46,611 nt of DNA from an uncultured bacterium (GCA_900551245.1 URVC01000036.1:1-46611), one strand, 5' to 3'; counted from the stretch's first letter, positions 16,158 through 25,182 are shown. Translations and numbers: made by a program. Notes: a model not told the origin generated them from the sequence alone.

Positions 16158-17225
16158 GTGAAAAAAAATATGTTCGTGATTCTGGTCGGTGTCGCAGCGC
16201 TCCATATTGCGGTGTTCAGCGGCTTGTTTGCCACCGGCGGCTGCACCAATGTCGTGATGGATGAACGCGGGTATGTTCCGGCCCGGTCGGAATCGCTCGC
16301 TCCAATGGAGGCGACTCCGATGGCGCCGATGACTCCGGCGGTCACGGAAACTCCGGCCCCGGCCGCGACGCAGAAACCGGCGGCGCCGGTGGAGACCTTC
16401 CAGCCGATGACCGGAGTCACCTCCTCCGGCGGCATCGGCTCGAATGCGACGGCCGGCGGCACCTACACGGTCAAGGCCGGCGACACCCTCGGCAAGATCG
16501 CCAACGCGCACGGCGTCAGCCTTTCGGCGATGCTGAAGGCGAACAATATGGATCTCAAGAGCGCCCGGCGGCTCCGGATCGGCCAGAAACTGGTGATCCC
16601 GACCTCGTCCCGCCCGGTTCGCAAGAACAGCGCCCGCCGGAGCGGCAAAGCGGTCCGAGGCACTGCCGCCGCGACTGCCGCAGTTGCCGCTGACGGCACC
16701 TACACGGTCAAGGCCGGCGACACCCTCGGCGGCATCGCCCGGCGGCTCAAGGTGAAGACCGCCGACCTGCAGAAGGCGAACAATCTCTCCGACGCCCAGG
16801 TGCGCCGCCTCCAGATCGGTCAGAAGCTGGTGGTGCCGGGCAAGGGCAGTGTGACGGCTTCCGCCCCGGCGGCGACCAAGTCGCAGGCCGCGAACAACGA
16901 GCTTGAAGCTCTGCTCAACAATGCGGAATCCACTCCGGTCGCTCCGGCGGTCGCTCCGGCGACGACTCCGGCTCCGGCGGCGGTGGAAACCCCGGTCCAG
17001 GCGCCGGCGGCGACTCCGGCGGCGACTCCGGCTCCGGTCGAAGTCAAGACCGAAGTGGTCAGCGGCAACTCCATGCCGTTTGAAGTCGAGCAGGACGGCA
17101 TCACCCTTGACGACTTCGCCAAGCAGCACAACACGACCGCGGCGGCGCTCAAGCAGCTCAATGCGGATCTGCCCGCCGACGGCACGCTTAAAAAGGGAAC
17201 GGTCATCTTCGTTCCGGCGGAATAA
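16158..17225 (+). CDS. Secreted/envelope protein with three LysM domains, GTG start
   Basis: LysM domains bind peptidoglycan, so this 355-residue protein is likely a cell-wall-associated envelope factor. It opens with a hydrophobic export signal (MFVILVGVAALHIAVFSGLF) and a possible but imperfect lipobox ending in ATGGC. A Pro/Ala/Thr-rich linker follows. Two near-identical LysM repeats start GTYTVKAGDTLG (about 103 and 181), each ending in RIGQKLVIP or QIGQKLVVP. A third, diverged repeat closes the protein (from MPFEVEQDGITLDDFAKQ). The middle linker is a simple Ala/Pro/Thr run encoded by CCGGCGG-like repeats. No catalytic domain (M23, NlpC/P60 or amidase) is present. The start is GTG at 16158, 7 nt after GGGAGGA. 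It has its own promoter and a strong terminator. Confidence 0.82.
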   Translation: MKKNMFVILVGVAALHIAVFSGLFATGGCTNVVMDERGYVPARSESLAPMEATPMAPMTPAVTETPAPAATQKPAAPVETFQPMTGVTSSGGIGSNATAGGTYTVKAGDTLGKIANAHGVSLSAMLKANNMDLKSARRLRIGQKLVIPTSSRPVRKNSARRSGKAVRGTAAATAAVAADGTYTVKAGDTLGGIARRLKVKTADLQKANNLSDAQVRRLQIGQKLVVPGKGSVTASAPAATKSQAANNELEALLNNAESTPVAPAVAPATTPAPAAVETPVQAPAATPAATPAPVEVKTEVVSGNSMPFEVEQDGITLDDFAKQHNTTAAALKQLNADLPADGTLKKGTVIFVPAE

Positions 17226-17249
17226 TCCGGCAGACGGCAGAATGGAAAA

Positions 17250-17281
17250 CGGCGGCTCGAAATCGGGCCGCCGATTTTTTT
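17250..17281 (+). terminator. Rho-independent terminator of the LysM gene
   Basis: CGGCGGC (17250-17256) pairs with GCCGCCG (17267-17273) around a 10-nt loop and is followed by a T-run. Confidence 0.8.
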
Positions 17282-17285
17282 GCAT

Positions 17286-17310
17286 AAAAAAAGGGAGGCG
17301 AACGCCTCCC
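17286..17310 (-). terminator. Rho-independent terminator of ilvE-panC-hisD
   Basis: On the minus strand GGGAGGCG and CGCCTCCC (17310-17303 and 17300-17293) form a perfect 8-bp stem with a 2-nt spacer, followed by seven T. It lies 16 nt past the hisD stop and back to back with the LysM terminator. Confidence 0.85.
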
Positions 17311-17326
17311 GGGAAATACACGGAAT

Positions 17327-18622
17327 TCAGAAACGCTTGACCCGGATGGTGCCGGAACGGCCATGCGCGGCCAGCCCCTCCATCCCGGCGAACGCCTCGA
17401 TGACGGAAACTTCGCGCTGGAGCGCCTTTTCCGAATAGCGGACGATGCTGGAACGGCGGAAGAATCCCGGCGTCTCCAGCCCGTTGAAGTAGCGTGCGCT
17501 CGACGCAGTCGGCAGCACGTGAGAAGGTCCGGCGCAGAAGTCGCCGACCGGCTCGGGCGTCCACGGCCCGAGGAAGATCGCTCCTGCGGCGGTAATCCGC
17601 TTCACCAGCCGTTCCGGCCGCACGGTCTGAATCTCCAGGTGCTCCGGCGCGTACCGGCTGGCGATTTCGGCCGCCCGGTTCAGGTTGGGAGCCAGAATCA
17701 GGAAGAGCCCGTGCTCCATCACCCGATCCACCGTCGCCAGCCGCGGCAGAGAGGCCTTCTGGCGGAGAAATTCCGCCTCCACCTGTTCCATCAGCGGCGC
17801 GGAGGTCGTCACCAGAACCGCCTGTTCCAGCCCGCTGCCGTGTTCGGCCTGGCTGAGCAGGTCGGCGGCGATGAAGGCCGGATCGGCCGTCTCATCGGCG
17901 ATCACCAGAATCTCGGAGGGGCCGGCGACCATATCGATGGCAACTTCGCCGTAGAGCAGCCGCTTTGCGGCGGTGACATAGGCGTTGCCGGGGCCGACGA
18001 TCTTCTCCACCTTGCGGACGCTTTCCGTGCCGCAGGCGAGCGCGGCGACACCGTAGACGCCGCCGAGGCGGTAGATTTCGGTCACGCCGGCAAGTTTCAT
18101 CGCGTAGAGAACTGCCGGATGCACCGTCCCGTCCCGCCGGGCCGGAGTGACGGCAACGATCTCCTTCACCCCCGCGGCGGAGGCGATTCCGGCGGTGTGG
18201 ATCACCGTGGAAACCAAGGGCGCGGTGCCGCCGGGAATGTAGACGCCGACCCGGTCGAGCGGTTCAAATTTCTCCCCGAGCGTGACGCCGGGGCGGACCT
18301 CCGCCTGCCAGTTGCGCGGCATGGTCCGTTTCGCGAAGGCGCGCACCTGAGAGAGCGCCGTGCGGATCGCCCGACGCTGTGCCGGAGTGAGCGCCTTCTT
18401 CGCCTCCTCGATCTCCGCCTCGTCGACCCGGAAGCGGTCCGGCGTCAGGGTGACGTGGTCGAACTTCTCGGCAAAACGGATCAGCGCGGCGTCTCCGTCC
18501 GCCCGGACCTCATCGATGATGGCGGCGGCCTGTTTCCCGACTTCAGGGGGAAAGGAGGGGCGCTCATACAACGCCCGCAGCTCCTCTTCGAAACCGGGGG
18601 AGTCAAACCGGAGTTTTTTCAT
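17327..18622 (-). CDS. hisD: Histidinol dehydrogenase
   Basis: HisD carries out the last two oxidations of histidine synthesis, L-histidinol to L-histidine with NAD. The 431-residue length is standard. Visible hallmarks are VYIPGGTAPLVSTV, GPGNAYVTAAKR, the family signature from IDMVAGPSEILVIAD to LLSQAEHG (the Gln and His are zinc ligands), and YAPEHLEIQT with the catalytic Glu-His pair. DFCAGPSHVLPT is also present. The start at 18622 overlaps the panC stop by 4 bp (ATGA). The rest of the histidine pathway is absent from the window, so hisD is here an isolated pathway gene inside an amino-acid/CoA operon. Confidence 0.95.
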   Translation of the reverse strand: MKKLRFDSPGFEEELRALYERPSFPPEVGKQAAAIIDEVRADGDAALIRFAEKFDHVTLTPDRFRVDEAEIEEAKKALTPAQRRAIRTALSQVRAFAKRTMPRNWQAEVRPGVTLGEKFEPLDRVGVYIPGGTAPLVSTVIHTAGIASAAGVKEIVAVTPARRDGTVHPAVLYAMKLAGVTEIYRLGGVYGVAALACGTESVRKVEKIVGPGNAYVTAAKRLLYGEVAIDMVAGPSEILVIADETADPAFIAADLLSQAEHGSGLEQAVLVTTSAPLMEQVEAEFLRQKASLPRLATVDRVMEHGLFLILAPNLNRAAEIASRYAPEHLEIQTVRPERLVKRITAAGAIFLGPWTPEPVGDFCAGPSHVLPTASSARYFNGLETPGFFRRSSIVRYSEKALQREVSVIEAFAGMEGLAAHGRSGTIRVKRF

Positions 18623-19470
18623 TTCTTCACCTGTACAAGTTCATTGTCGATCAGCCGGGTGGAGCCGAAATAGGCGGCCAGGGCGAGCAGTACCTCGCGG
18701 GTCGTCTCCGTCGGCTCCGCCAGCGTATCGACATCGAGCGCCTCCACATAGTCCACGCGCCCGCCGGCCGCCTCGATCTCATGACGGATCGCGGCGATGA
18801 TCGCCGGAGCGGCGGAGATCCCCGCCTCCTCCAGCGCCGGTTTGGCGGCCCGGAGCGAACGGGAGAGCACGAGGGCCCGCTGATGTTCCTCCTCCGAAAG
18901 ATAGCGGTTGCGCGAGGAAAGCGCCAGCCCGTCCGCCCCGCGCACCAGCGGCGCGGCGACGATTTCGATCGGGAAGTTGAGGTCGCGGACCATCCGCTTG
19001 ATGACCAGCAGCTGCTGGGCGTCCTTGCGGCCGAACACCGCCACATCCGGCAGCGCGAGGTGGAAAAGCTTCGTCACCACCGTGGCCACGCCGCGGAAAT
19101 GCCCCGGCCGCCGGGCGCCGCAGAGCGGACGCGACAGCACCGTCTCCTCCACCCAGGTGGAGGCGTCCGGCGCATACATCGCCCCGGGTTCCGGAGCGAA
19201 GATGACATCCGCGCCGTGCTCTTCGCAGACGAGCCGGTCGTGTTCGAAGTCACGCGGGTACTTGTCGAGATCCTCGCCCGGCCCGAACTGGGTCGGATTC
19301 ACGAAAATCGAGACGATCACCACGTCAGCGCGGCCGCGGGCGATGTCGATCAGCGACGCGTGCCCGGCATGGAGAAATCCCATTGTGGGGACCAGAGCGA
19401 TGCTCTTCCCCGCGCGGCGGGTTTCAAGCGCAAACTGCTGAAGCTCCTGCGCCTGTCGAAAGATGCGCAT
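18619..19470 (-). CDS. panC: Pantothenate synthetase
   Basis: PanC joins pantoate and beta-alanine with ATP to make pantothenate, the CoA precursor. The 283-residue protein has the nucleotidyl-transferase signature VPTMGFLHAGHASLI. It also has SIFVNPTQFGPGEDLDKYPR, VFGRKDAQQLLVI and the KMSKS-like GLALSSRNRYLS. Length equals E. coli PanC. It starts 5 nt after the ilvE stop, its GGAG ribosome site lying within the last ilvE codons, and overlaps hisD by 4 bp. The grouping with ilvE makes sense because pantoate derives from the valine pathway. Confidence 0.95.
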   Translation of the reverse strand: MRIFRQAQELQQFALETRRAGKSIALVPTMGFLHAGHASLIDIARGRADVVIVSIFVNPTQFGPGEDLDKYPRDFEHDRLVCEEHGADVIFAPEPGAMYAPDASTWVEETVLSRPLCGARRPGHFRGVATVVTKLFHLALPDVAVFGRKDAQQLLVIKRMVRDLNFPIEIVAAPLVRGADGLALSSRNRYLSEEEHQRALVLSRSLRAAKPALEEAGISAAPAIIAAIRHEIEAAGGRVDYVEALDVDTLAEPTETTREVLLALAAYFGSTRLIDNELVQVKK

Positions 19471-19475
19471 TTGAA

Positions 19476-20483
19476 CTAGATCTCCGTCAGCCAGTTGTGA
19501 CGATCCGGCAGCTCTCCGTGCTGGATGCCGGTCATCTCATTGTAGAGTTTATGCAGCACCGGACCGATTTCGGTGAGGTGATAGTCAATCACCTTGTCGC
19601 CGTCGAGAATGCGTCCGACCGGCGTGAGCACCACCGCGGTACCGCAGGCGGCGACCTCCGCGAAATCGGGCAGCTCCGAAGCGGCGATCCGGCGCCGTTC
19701 CGTGGGCATGCCGAGGTCGGCGGCGATGGTCATCAGCGAATTGTTGGTGATCGACGGCAGGATCGAATCCGAGAGAGAGGTCACGTAGCGCCCGTCCCGC
19801 GTGATCGCGAGGAAGTTGCTGGTGCCGAACTCATCGACATAGGTGTGGGTCGCCGGATCGAGGAAGAGCGCCACGGCGCAGTGACGATCCTTTGCCTGCT
19901 TGCTCGAGATCAGGCTGGCGGCGTAGTTTCCGGCCGCCTTGATGTGCCCGGTGCCGTGCGGCGCGGCGCGGTCGTAGTCGCGGGAGATCATCGCGTCGAC
20001 CGGTTTGATTCCGCCCTTGTAGTAGGCGCCGACCGGCACGACCATGATGACCAGTTCATAGGCGAGGCTGGCCCCGACGCCGATCTGCGGCGTGGTGCCG
20101 AACATCACCGGCCGGATGTAGAGCGCGCCGCCGGTGCCGTAGGGCGGAATGTAGTCGACGTTGTCGCGCACGACGGTTTTGACCGCTTCGACGAACTTCT
20201 CCACCGGGAACTCCGGCATCATCAGGTGGCGGGCCGAACTGTTGAGCCGCTTTCCGTTCTCCTCCGGGCGGAAGATGCGGACCTTTCCGTCGCGGCAGCG
20301 GAACGCCTTGCCGCCCTCGAAGATCGCCTGTCCGTAGTGGAAGACATTAGCGGCGACCGACACCGTGATGTTGTAGTCGGAGCAGAGCCGCCCTTCATCC
20401 CAGCTGCCGTTCTCGTAGTGGAACCGGATGTTGCTCCGGGTCGGCATGAATTTGAATCCAAGATTCTCCCAGTCGATGTTCAT
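19476..20483 (-). CDS. ilvE: Branched-chain amino-acid aminotransferase
   Basis: The PLP enzyme transfers amino groups between branched-chain keto acids and glutamate. This 335-residue protein is a class IV aminotransferase of the longer type. It has VFHYGQAIFEGGKAFR near the N-terminus and YIRPVMFGTTPQIGV. The PLP lysine lies in GTGHIKAAGNYAAS, followed by the region ending EFGTSNFLAI and EVAACGTAVVLTPVGRI. The start at 20483 follows GGGAGA; an upstream in-frame ATG would add 56 residues covering the promoter. It leads the ilvE-panC-hisD operon. Confidence 0.93.
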   Translation of the reverse strand: MNIDWENLGFKFMPTRSNIRFHYENGSWDEGRLCSDYNITVSVAANVFHYGQAIFEGGKAFRCRDGKVRIFRPEENGKRLNSSARHLMMPEFPVEKFVEAVKTVVRDNVDYIPPYGTGGALYIRPVMFGTTPQIGVGASLAYELVIMVVPVGAYYKGGIKPVDAMISRDYDRAAPHGTGHIKAAGNYAASLISSKQAKDRHCAVALFLDPATHTYVDEFGTSNFLAITRDGRYVTSLSDSILPSITNNSLMTIAADLGMPTERRRIAASELPDFAEVAACGTAVVLTPVGRILDGDKVIDYHLTEIGPVLHKLYNEMTGIQHGELPDRHNWLTEI

Positions 20484-20538
20484 GATTGCATCAATCTCCC
20501 GTGCAAAATGAGTTGGTTGAGTGAAATTTGACAGGAGA

Positions 20539-20567
20539 AATATAGCGCACATCGGCGTCAATATCAA
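20539..20567 (-). promoter_or_regulatory. Promoter of ilvE-panC-hisD
   Basis: On the minus strand TTGATA (20567-20562), 17 bp, TATATT (20544-20539). Transcription would start about 50 nt before ilvE. No attenuator-like leader peptide is visible. Confidence 0.65.
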
Positions 20568-20734
20568 GGATTTTTCCTGCGGAAGCGGCGGGGAAACGGA
20601 GATTCCTGAAAAAAAATCGTGTTTTACCCGCTTTTTGATTGCATTTTTCACAATTGTCGCTTATCTTAAATCAACATGACCGGATACGGAAACTACTGTT
20701 TTATTTTGGTTTCTATAGAGAAGGAGGATTGGCC

Positions 20735-21364
20735 ATGGTATTGAAACATTTCATGAGTTGCGCCCTCACCGCGGCGGTGCTTGGATTCGTCGGTGCAGGA
20801 TGCAGTTTGTTCAGCAACGAGGTTCCGCCGGAGGATCTCACCCCCGTGCCGGAAGCGATCGATGATCCGGGCTACTACAGCGCGGCGGATCTCGGCGCAG
20901 GTGCCGGCGGGCAGTTCGCTCCGGGGTCCGGCTCCGGCGTCGGAGAGTGGGTGGACTCAACCAGCAATGTCGGCGGCGCCGACGATCAGGGCTGGGTTCT
21001 GGCCGATCCCTCCGGCAACCGCCTCAACATGCCGATCATCTACTTCGCCTATGACTCGGACCTTCTGGTTCCCTCCGAAACGGCCAACCTCGACCGGATT
21101 GCCGCTTATATGTCGGACAAGCCCACCCTCGGGCTGCTGATCGAAGGCCACTGCGACCAGCGCGGCACCGAAGAGTACAACCGCGCGCTGGGCGAGCGCC
21201 GGGCGAACGCGATCCGCGCCTACCTGGCCGGCAAGGGAATTCCCGACGAGCGCATGAAGACGATCAGCTACGGCGAAGACAAGCCGGCGGTCCAGGGATC
21301 CGGCGAGAGCGTCTGGCGGCAGAATCGCCGCGGCGTTCCGGTTCCGATGCGGATTCCGCGCTGA
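20735..21364 (+). CDS. pal: Peptidoglycan-associated (Pal-like) OmpA-domain lipoprotein
   Basis: Pal anchors the outer membrane to peptidoglycan and works with the Tol system. The 209-residue protein begins with a lipoprotein signal ending VGAGC (Cys near residue 23), followed by a low-complexity Gly/Ala/Pro linker. The C-terminal OmpA domain starts near IIYFAYDSDLLV and contains LIEGHCDQRGTEEYNRALGERRANAIRAYL, here split as LIEGHCDQRGTEEYN and ALGERRANA, and ISYGEDKP. The Asp and Arg of these motifs bind diaminopimelate. Start at 20735 is set by AAGGAGGA. No tolAB genes are adjacent, which differs from the classic tol-pal layout. It is divergent from ilvE. Confidence 0.85.
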   Translation: MVLKHFMSCALTAAVLGFVGAGCSLFSNEVPPEDLTPVPEAIDDPGYYSAADLGAGAGGQFAPGSGSGVGEWVDSTSNVGGADDQGWVLADPSGNRLNMPIIYFAYDSDLLVPSETANLDRIAAYMSDKPTLGLLIEGHCDQRGTEEYNRALGERRANAIRAYLAGKGIPDERMKTISYGEDKPAVQGSGESVWRQNRRGVPVPMRIPR

Positions 21365-21413
21365 TGCTTCACGCCATCATGCGTTGCGGGTTGCAATAAC
21401 GACCTGAACCATT

Positions 21414-21456
21414 CGCTCGACGGTTTTCCCCTGAGGAGACAGCCGCCGGGCGTTTT
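21414..21456 (+). terminator. Probable terminator of pal
   Basis: CGCTCGACGG (21414-21423) pairs with CCGCCGGGCG (21443-21452) with one GU pair and one mismatch, followed by TTTT. The rest of the gap before metK shows no SAM or SAH riboswitch signature that I recognise. Confidence 0.45.
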
Positions 21457-21506
21457 CCATATTTTCAGAATAGTTTGATGATCAATTCCGAACAGGAGAG
21501 AAGAAA

Positions 21507-22706
21507 ATGAGCAAGATCCGTGCAGAGCACGTGTTCACCTCGGAATCGGTTTCCGAGGGGCATCCCGATAAAGTGTGCGACCAGATTTCCGACGCAATCC
21601 TCGACGCCTGCCTGGCGCAGGATCCGGAGAGCCGCGTCGCTTGTGAAACGCTGACCACCACCAATCTCGTGGTGATCTCGGGCGAAATCACCACCAAGGC
21701 CAAAGTGAACTGGCAGGATGTCGCGCTGAATGCAATCCGCAAGATCGGCTACAACGACCCCGCGGTGGGCTTCTGCGCCGACGATGCGAAGGTGATGATC
21801 TGCATCCACCGGCAGTCCCCGGACATCTCGCAGGGCGTGACCGAGGGGATGGGCCGCTTCACCGAACAGGGTGCCGGCGACCAGGGCATGATGTTCGGCT
21901 ACGCCAGCAACGAAACGCCGGATATGATGCCGGCGACCATCTACTACGCCCACAAGATCGTCGAAGAGCTGGCGCGTCTCCGCAAGAGCGACCCGGTGAA
22001 ATACCGCTATCTGCGCCCGGACTCCAAGAGCCAGGTGTCGATCCGCTACGTCGGCGGCAAGCCGAAGGCGGTGGAGACGATCGTGGTCTCCCATCAGCAC
22101 ACCCCGGATATGCCGGAGGAGTGGCTCGAGGCGCTCGTGCGCGAAGTGGTCAAGCGGGTGATCCCCGCCGAACTGCTTAACGGCGAGATCCGCTACTACG
22201 TCAACCCGACCGGACGCTTTGAAGTGGGCGGCCCCCACGGCGACACCGGTCTGACCGGCCGCAAGATCATCGTCGACACCTACGGCGGCATCGGCAGTCA
22301 CGGCGGCGGCGCCTTCTCCGGCAAAGATCCGTCGAAGGTGGACCGTTCCGCGGCCTACATGTGCCGCTACATCGCCAAGAACATCGTCGCGGCGGGGCTG
22401 GCCGACAAATGCGAAGTGCAGGTTGCCTACGCGATCGGCGTGGCGGAACCGCTGAGCATCAACGTCGACACCTACGGCACCGGCGTTCTGGCCGATGACG
22501 GCGACCTTGAGAAGGTGATCCGCGAGGTGTTCTCGCTGAAGCCGGCGGAGATCGTGCGTCAGCTCGGCCTCAAACATCCGGGCCAGGGCTGGTGCTATCA
22601 GGACACCGCCGCCTACGGCCACTTCGGCCGGGCGCAGTTCCCGTGGGAGCAGACCGACCGCACCGCGGATTTGAAGGCCGCGGCGGAAAAGTTCCAGCGG
22701 AAGTGA
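21507..22706 (+). CDS. metK: S-adenosylmethionine synthetase
   Basis: MetK makes S-adenosylmethionine from methionine and ATP. This 399-residue protein is full length: FTSESVSEGHPDKVCDQISD at the N-terminus binds ATP and Mg. GAGDQGMMFGYA is the first family signature and GGGAFSGKDPSKVDRSAAY the second. A GGAGAG ribosome site precedes the start. The stop lies 2 nt before the kinase gene, and ahcY follows, so the three genes form one methyl-cycle operon. Confidence 0.97.
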   Translation: MSKIRAEHVFTSESVSEGHPDKVCDQISDAILDACLAQDPESRVACETLTTTNLVVISGEITTKAKVNWQDVALNAIRKIGYNDPAVGFCADDAKVMICIHRQSPDISQGVTEGMGRFTEQGAGDQGMMFGYASNETPDMMPATIYYAHKIVEELARLRKSDPVKYRYLRPDSKSQVSIRYVGGKPKAVETIVVSHQHTPDMPEEWLEALVREVVKRVIPAELLNGEIRYYVNPTGRFEVGGPHGDTGLTGRKIIVDTYGGIGSHGGGAFSGKDPSKVDRSAAYMCRYIAKNIVAAGLADKCEVQVAYAIGVAEPLSINVDTYGTGVLADDGDLEKVIREVFSLKPAEIVRQLGLKHPGQGWCYQDTAAYGHFGRAQFPWEQTDRTADLKAAAEKFQRK

Positions 22707-22708
22707 AG

Positions 22709-23701
22709 ATGACGCGCGGCAAACGAGGCCCGGCACTGCTGGGCGTCGGTTCTCCGCTCCTGGACATTCTAGTCCGGGTGGAAGAGCCGTTTCTCAAAAC
22801 GATCCCGGGCGAAAAGGGCGGCATGCTGATGGTGGATGCCGACTTTCAGCAGTCGGTTCTCGACCGGCTGCCGGGCAATCCGCGGCGGGTGCCGGGCGGT
22901 TCAGCCGGAAACACGGTGTTCGCGCTGGCCCGTCTCGGGCTCGACGTCGCGATGTTCGGCAAGCTCGGCGATGATGCCAACGGCGACTTCTACCGGGCGC
23001 GGTTCCGGGAGCTGGGCGGCTCCGACGCGGAGTTCGTCACCACCGGCGAAGCGCCGACCGGCACCTGTCTTTCGCTCATCACGCCGGATGCGGAGCGCAC
23101 GATGCGCTCCAGCCTCGCGGCGTCGCTGTTGCTGCGGATTGACGAAGCGGAGAAGGTCGATTTCTCCGCGTACGACTGGGTGTACATCGAGGGATATATG
23201 TTCTATTCGGCGGTGCTGCCGACGGTGATGCGGCGCGCAAAAGCGGCGGGCTGCCGGATCTGGCTGGATCTGGCGAGTTTCGAGGTGGTCCGCGACTTCC
23301 GCGAAGATCTGCCGGATATTCTGCGCAACTATGTGGATATCGTGCTCGCCAACGAGGAGGAGGCCGCCGCCCTCTTCGACGGATTGACGACCGAGGAACA
23401 GCTGGACCGCCTCGCCTCGTGGTGCGACATCGCCGCGATCAAGCTGGGCCGGCGGGGAGCGCTGATCCGGCGCGGCAATGAAACCGCGAAGGTGCCGGCG
23501 CAACTGGTGGAGGAGCCGGTGGACACCACCGCGGCTGGCGACCTCTGGGCGGCGGGATTTCTCTACGGAGTGCTCCGGGAGCGGCCGCTCATGGAGGCGG
23601 CCTGGTACGGTTCGCTCATCTCGTCGGAGGTGGTCAAGGTGGTGGGCTCCGAACTGCCGGAGCCGGCATGGAATGAGATCAAAGGCAAAATCGCCAAATA
23701 A
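22709..23701 (+). CDS. PfkB-family carbohydrate kinase, probable adenosine kinase
   Basis: PfkB kinases phosphorylate sugars or nucleosides with ATP. The 330-residue protein shows the first signature around PGGSAGNTVFALARLGLDV. The second is DTTAAGDLWAAGFLYG, with the catalytic Asp in the GD pair and Ala in place of the usual Gly of GAGD. GCxIWLDLASFEVV and ANEEEAAALF are further ribokinase-fold blocks. Its place between metK and ahcY strongly suggests adenosine kinase, clearing the adenosine that AhcY releases, but substrate cannot be proved from sequence. The start at 22709 follows the metK stop by 2 nt with a weak GGAAG site. In-frame starts further upstream lie within metK and are unlikely. 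Confidence 0.82.
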   Translation: MTRGKRGPALLGVGSPLLDILVRVEEPFLKTIPGEKGGMLMVDADFQQSVLDRLPGNPRRVPGGSAGNTVFALARLGLDVAMFGKLGDDANGDFYRARFRELGGSDAEFVTTGEAPTGTCLSLITPDAERTMRSSLAASLLLRIDEAEKVDFSAYDWVYIEGYMFYSAVLPTVMRRAKAAGCRIWLDLASFEVVRDFREDLPDILRNYVDIVLANEEEAAALFDGLTTEEQLDRLASWCDIAAIKLGRRGALIRRGNETAKVPAQLVEEPVDTTAAGDLWAAGFLYGVLRERPLMEAAWYGSLISSEVVKVVGSELPEPAWNEIKGKIAK

Positions 23702-23719
23702 TTCGGGAGTGAAGTTTCA

Positions 23720-25126
23720 ATGGAATACCAGATCAGGGATATCAATCTGGCCGATTTCGGCCGCAAGGAGATCGAGATCGCCGAACAGGAGATGCCGGGG
23801 CTGATGGCGACCCGCGCCAAGTACGGCCCGGAACAGCCGCTCAAAGGGGTGAAGATCATGGGCAGTCTGCACATGACCATCCAGACGGCAGTGCTGATCG
23901 AGACGCTGAAGGCGCTCGGCGCGGACGTGCGCTGGGCCAGCTGCAACATCTTTTCGACGCAGGATCACGCGGCGGCGGCCATCGCGGCCGGCGGCGTTCC
24001 GGTCTTCGCCTGGAAGGGTGAGAGCCTCGAGGAGTACTGGGAGTGCACCTACCGGGCGATGACCTGGCCGGACAACTCCGGTCCGGACCAGATCGTCGAC
24101 GACGGCGGCGACGCGACGTTGCTGATCCATCGCGGCGTGGCGGCGGAGAACGATCCTTCGATTCTGGATGTGCCGACCGACGTGCAGGAGCTCCAGATCA
24201 TCAATGCGCTGCTCCGGCGTGTGCTGGCGGAGGATCCGCAGCACTGGCACAAGGTGGCGGCGGCGGTGCGCGGCGTCTCCGAGGAGACCACGACAGGAGT
24301 GCACCGGCTGATTCAAATGGAGAGCCGCGGGGAACTGCTTTTCCAGGCGGTCAACGTCAACGACTCGGTCACCAAGAGCAAATTCGACAACATCTACGGC
24401 TGCCGCCACAGCCTGACCGACGGCATCAAGCGCGCGCTGGACGTTCTGCTCTCCGGCAAGACGGTGATGGTCTGCGGATACGGCGACGTCGGCAAGGGGT
24501 GTGCGGAAGCGCTGCGCAACGAACGGGCGCGGGTGCTGGTCAGCGAAGTCGACCCGATCTGCGCACTGCAGGCGTGCATGGCGGGCTTCCGGGTGTGCAC
24601 GGTTGAAGACGCCCTGCCCGAAGCGGATCTTTACGTCACCACCACCGGCAACTGCCGGATCATCACCGCCGAACATATGGCGAAGATGAAGGATCAGGCG
24701 ATCGTCTGCAACATCGGCCACTTCGACGACGAGATTGAAGTCGCCGAGCTGGAGCGTTATCCCGGAATCCGCAAGCTGGAGATCAAGGGCAGCTCCTGCC
24801 CGGTGAGCCGGTTCACCTTCCCCGACGGTCATTCGATCTACCTGCTGGCGGAAGGGCGGCTGGTCAACCTCGGCTGTGCGACGGGGCATCCGTCGTTCGT
24901 GATGTCGAGCAGCTTCACCAACCAGACGCTTGCGCAGATCGACATCGCCCGCAATCCGGACCGGAAAGTCGGCGTCTATCTGATCGCCAAGAAGCTTGAC
25001 GAAGAGGTGGCGCGCCTCCATCTCGCCAAACTCGGCGCGAAGCTCACCACCCTCACCCAGGAGCAGGCCGACTACATCGGCGTTCCGGTGGAAGGGCCCT
25101 ACAAGCCGGAAAACTACCGCTACTGA
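23720..25126 (+). CDS. ahcY: Adenosylhomocysteinase (S-adenosylhomocysteine hydrolase)
   Basis: AhcY splits S-adenosylhomocysteine to adenosine and homocysteine, relieving product inhibition of methylases. The 468-residue length and motifs are typical: LHMTIQTAVLIETLKALGA, CNIFSTQDHAAAA, VNVNDSVTKSKFDN with the catalytic lysine region, and the NAD-binding VCGYGDVGKGCAEAL. The C-terminus ends PYKPENYRY, with the KP..YRY motif that reaches into the neighbouring subunit's NAD site. It is the last gene of the metK operon and is followed by a strong terminator. This route replaces the Pfs/LuxS pathway for homocysteine recycling. Confidence 0.97.
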   Translation: MEYQIRDINLADFGRKEIEIAEQEMPGLMATRAKYGPEQPLKGVKIMGSLHMTIQTAVLIETLKALGADVRWASCNIFSTQDHAAAAIAAGGVPVFAWKGESLEEYWECTYRAMTWPDNSGPDQIVDDGGDATLLIHRGVAAENDPSILDVPTDVQELQIINALLRRVLAEDPQHWHKVAAAVRGVSEETTTGVHRLIQMESRGELLFQAVNVNDSVTKSKFDNIYGCRHSLTDGIKRALDVLLSGKTVMVCGYGDVGKGCAEALRNERARVLVSEVDPICALQACMAGFRVCTVEDALPEADLYVTTTGNCRIITAEHMAKMKDQAIVCNIGHFDDEIEVAELERYPGIRKLEIKGSSCPVSRFTFPDGHSIYLLAEGRLVNLGCATGHPSFVMSSSFTNQTLAQIDIARNPDRKVGVYLIAKKLDEEVARLHLAKLGAKLTTLTQEQADYIGVPVEGPYKPENYRY

Positions 25127-25182
25127 ACCGCGAAAAGGCGGGCCGCCGTCAGTTAAACTGCGGCTTTACTTTCGCTGAAACA

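Noticed and set aside
16920..17050. Minisatellite or CRISPR-like repeat
   Set aside because: The repeated CCGGCGG/GACTCCGG units encode the Pro/Ala/Thr linker of the LysM protein; they lack regular spacers.
21365..21506. SAM or SAH riboswitch before metK
   Set aside because: No match to the conserved cores of the SAM-I, SAM-II or SAH classes; the one strong hairpin is better explained as the pal terminator.
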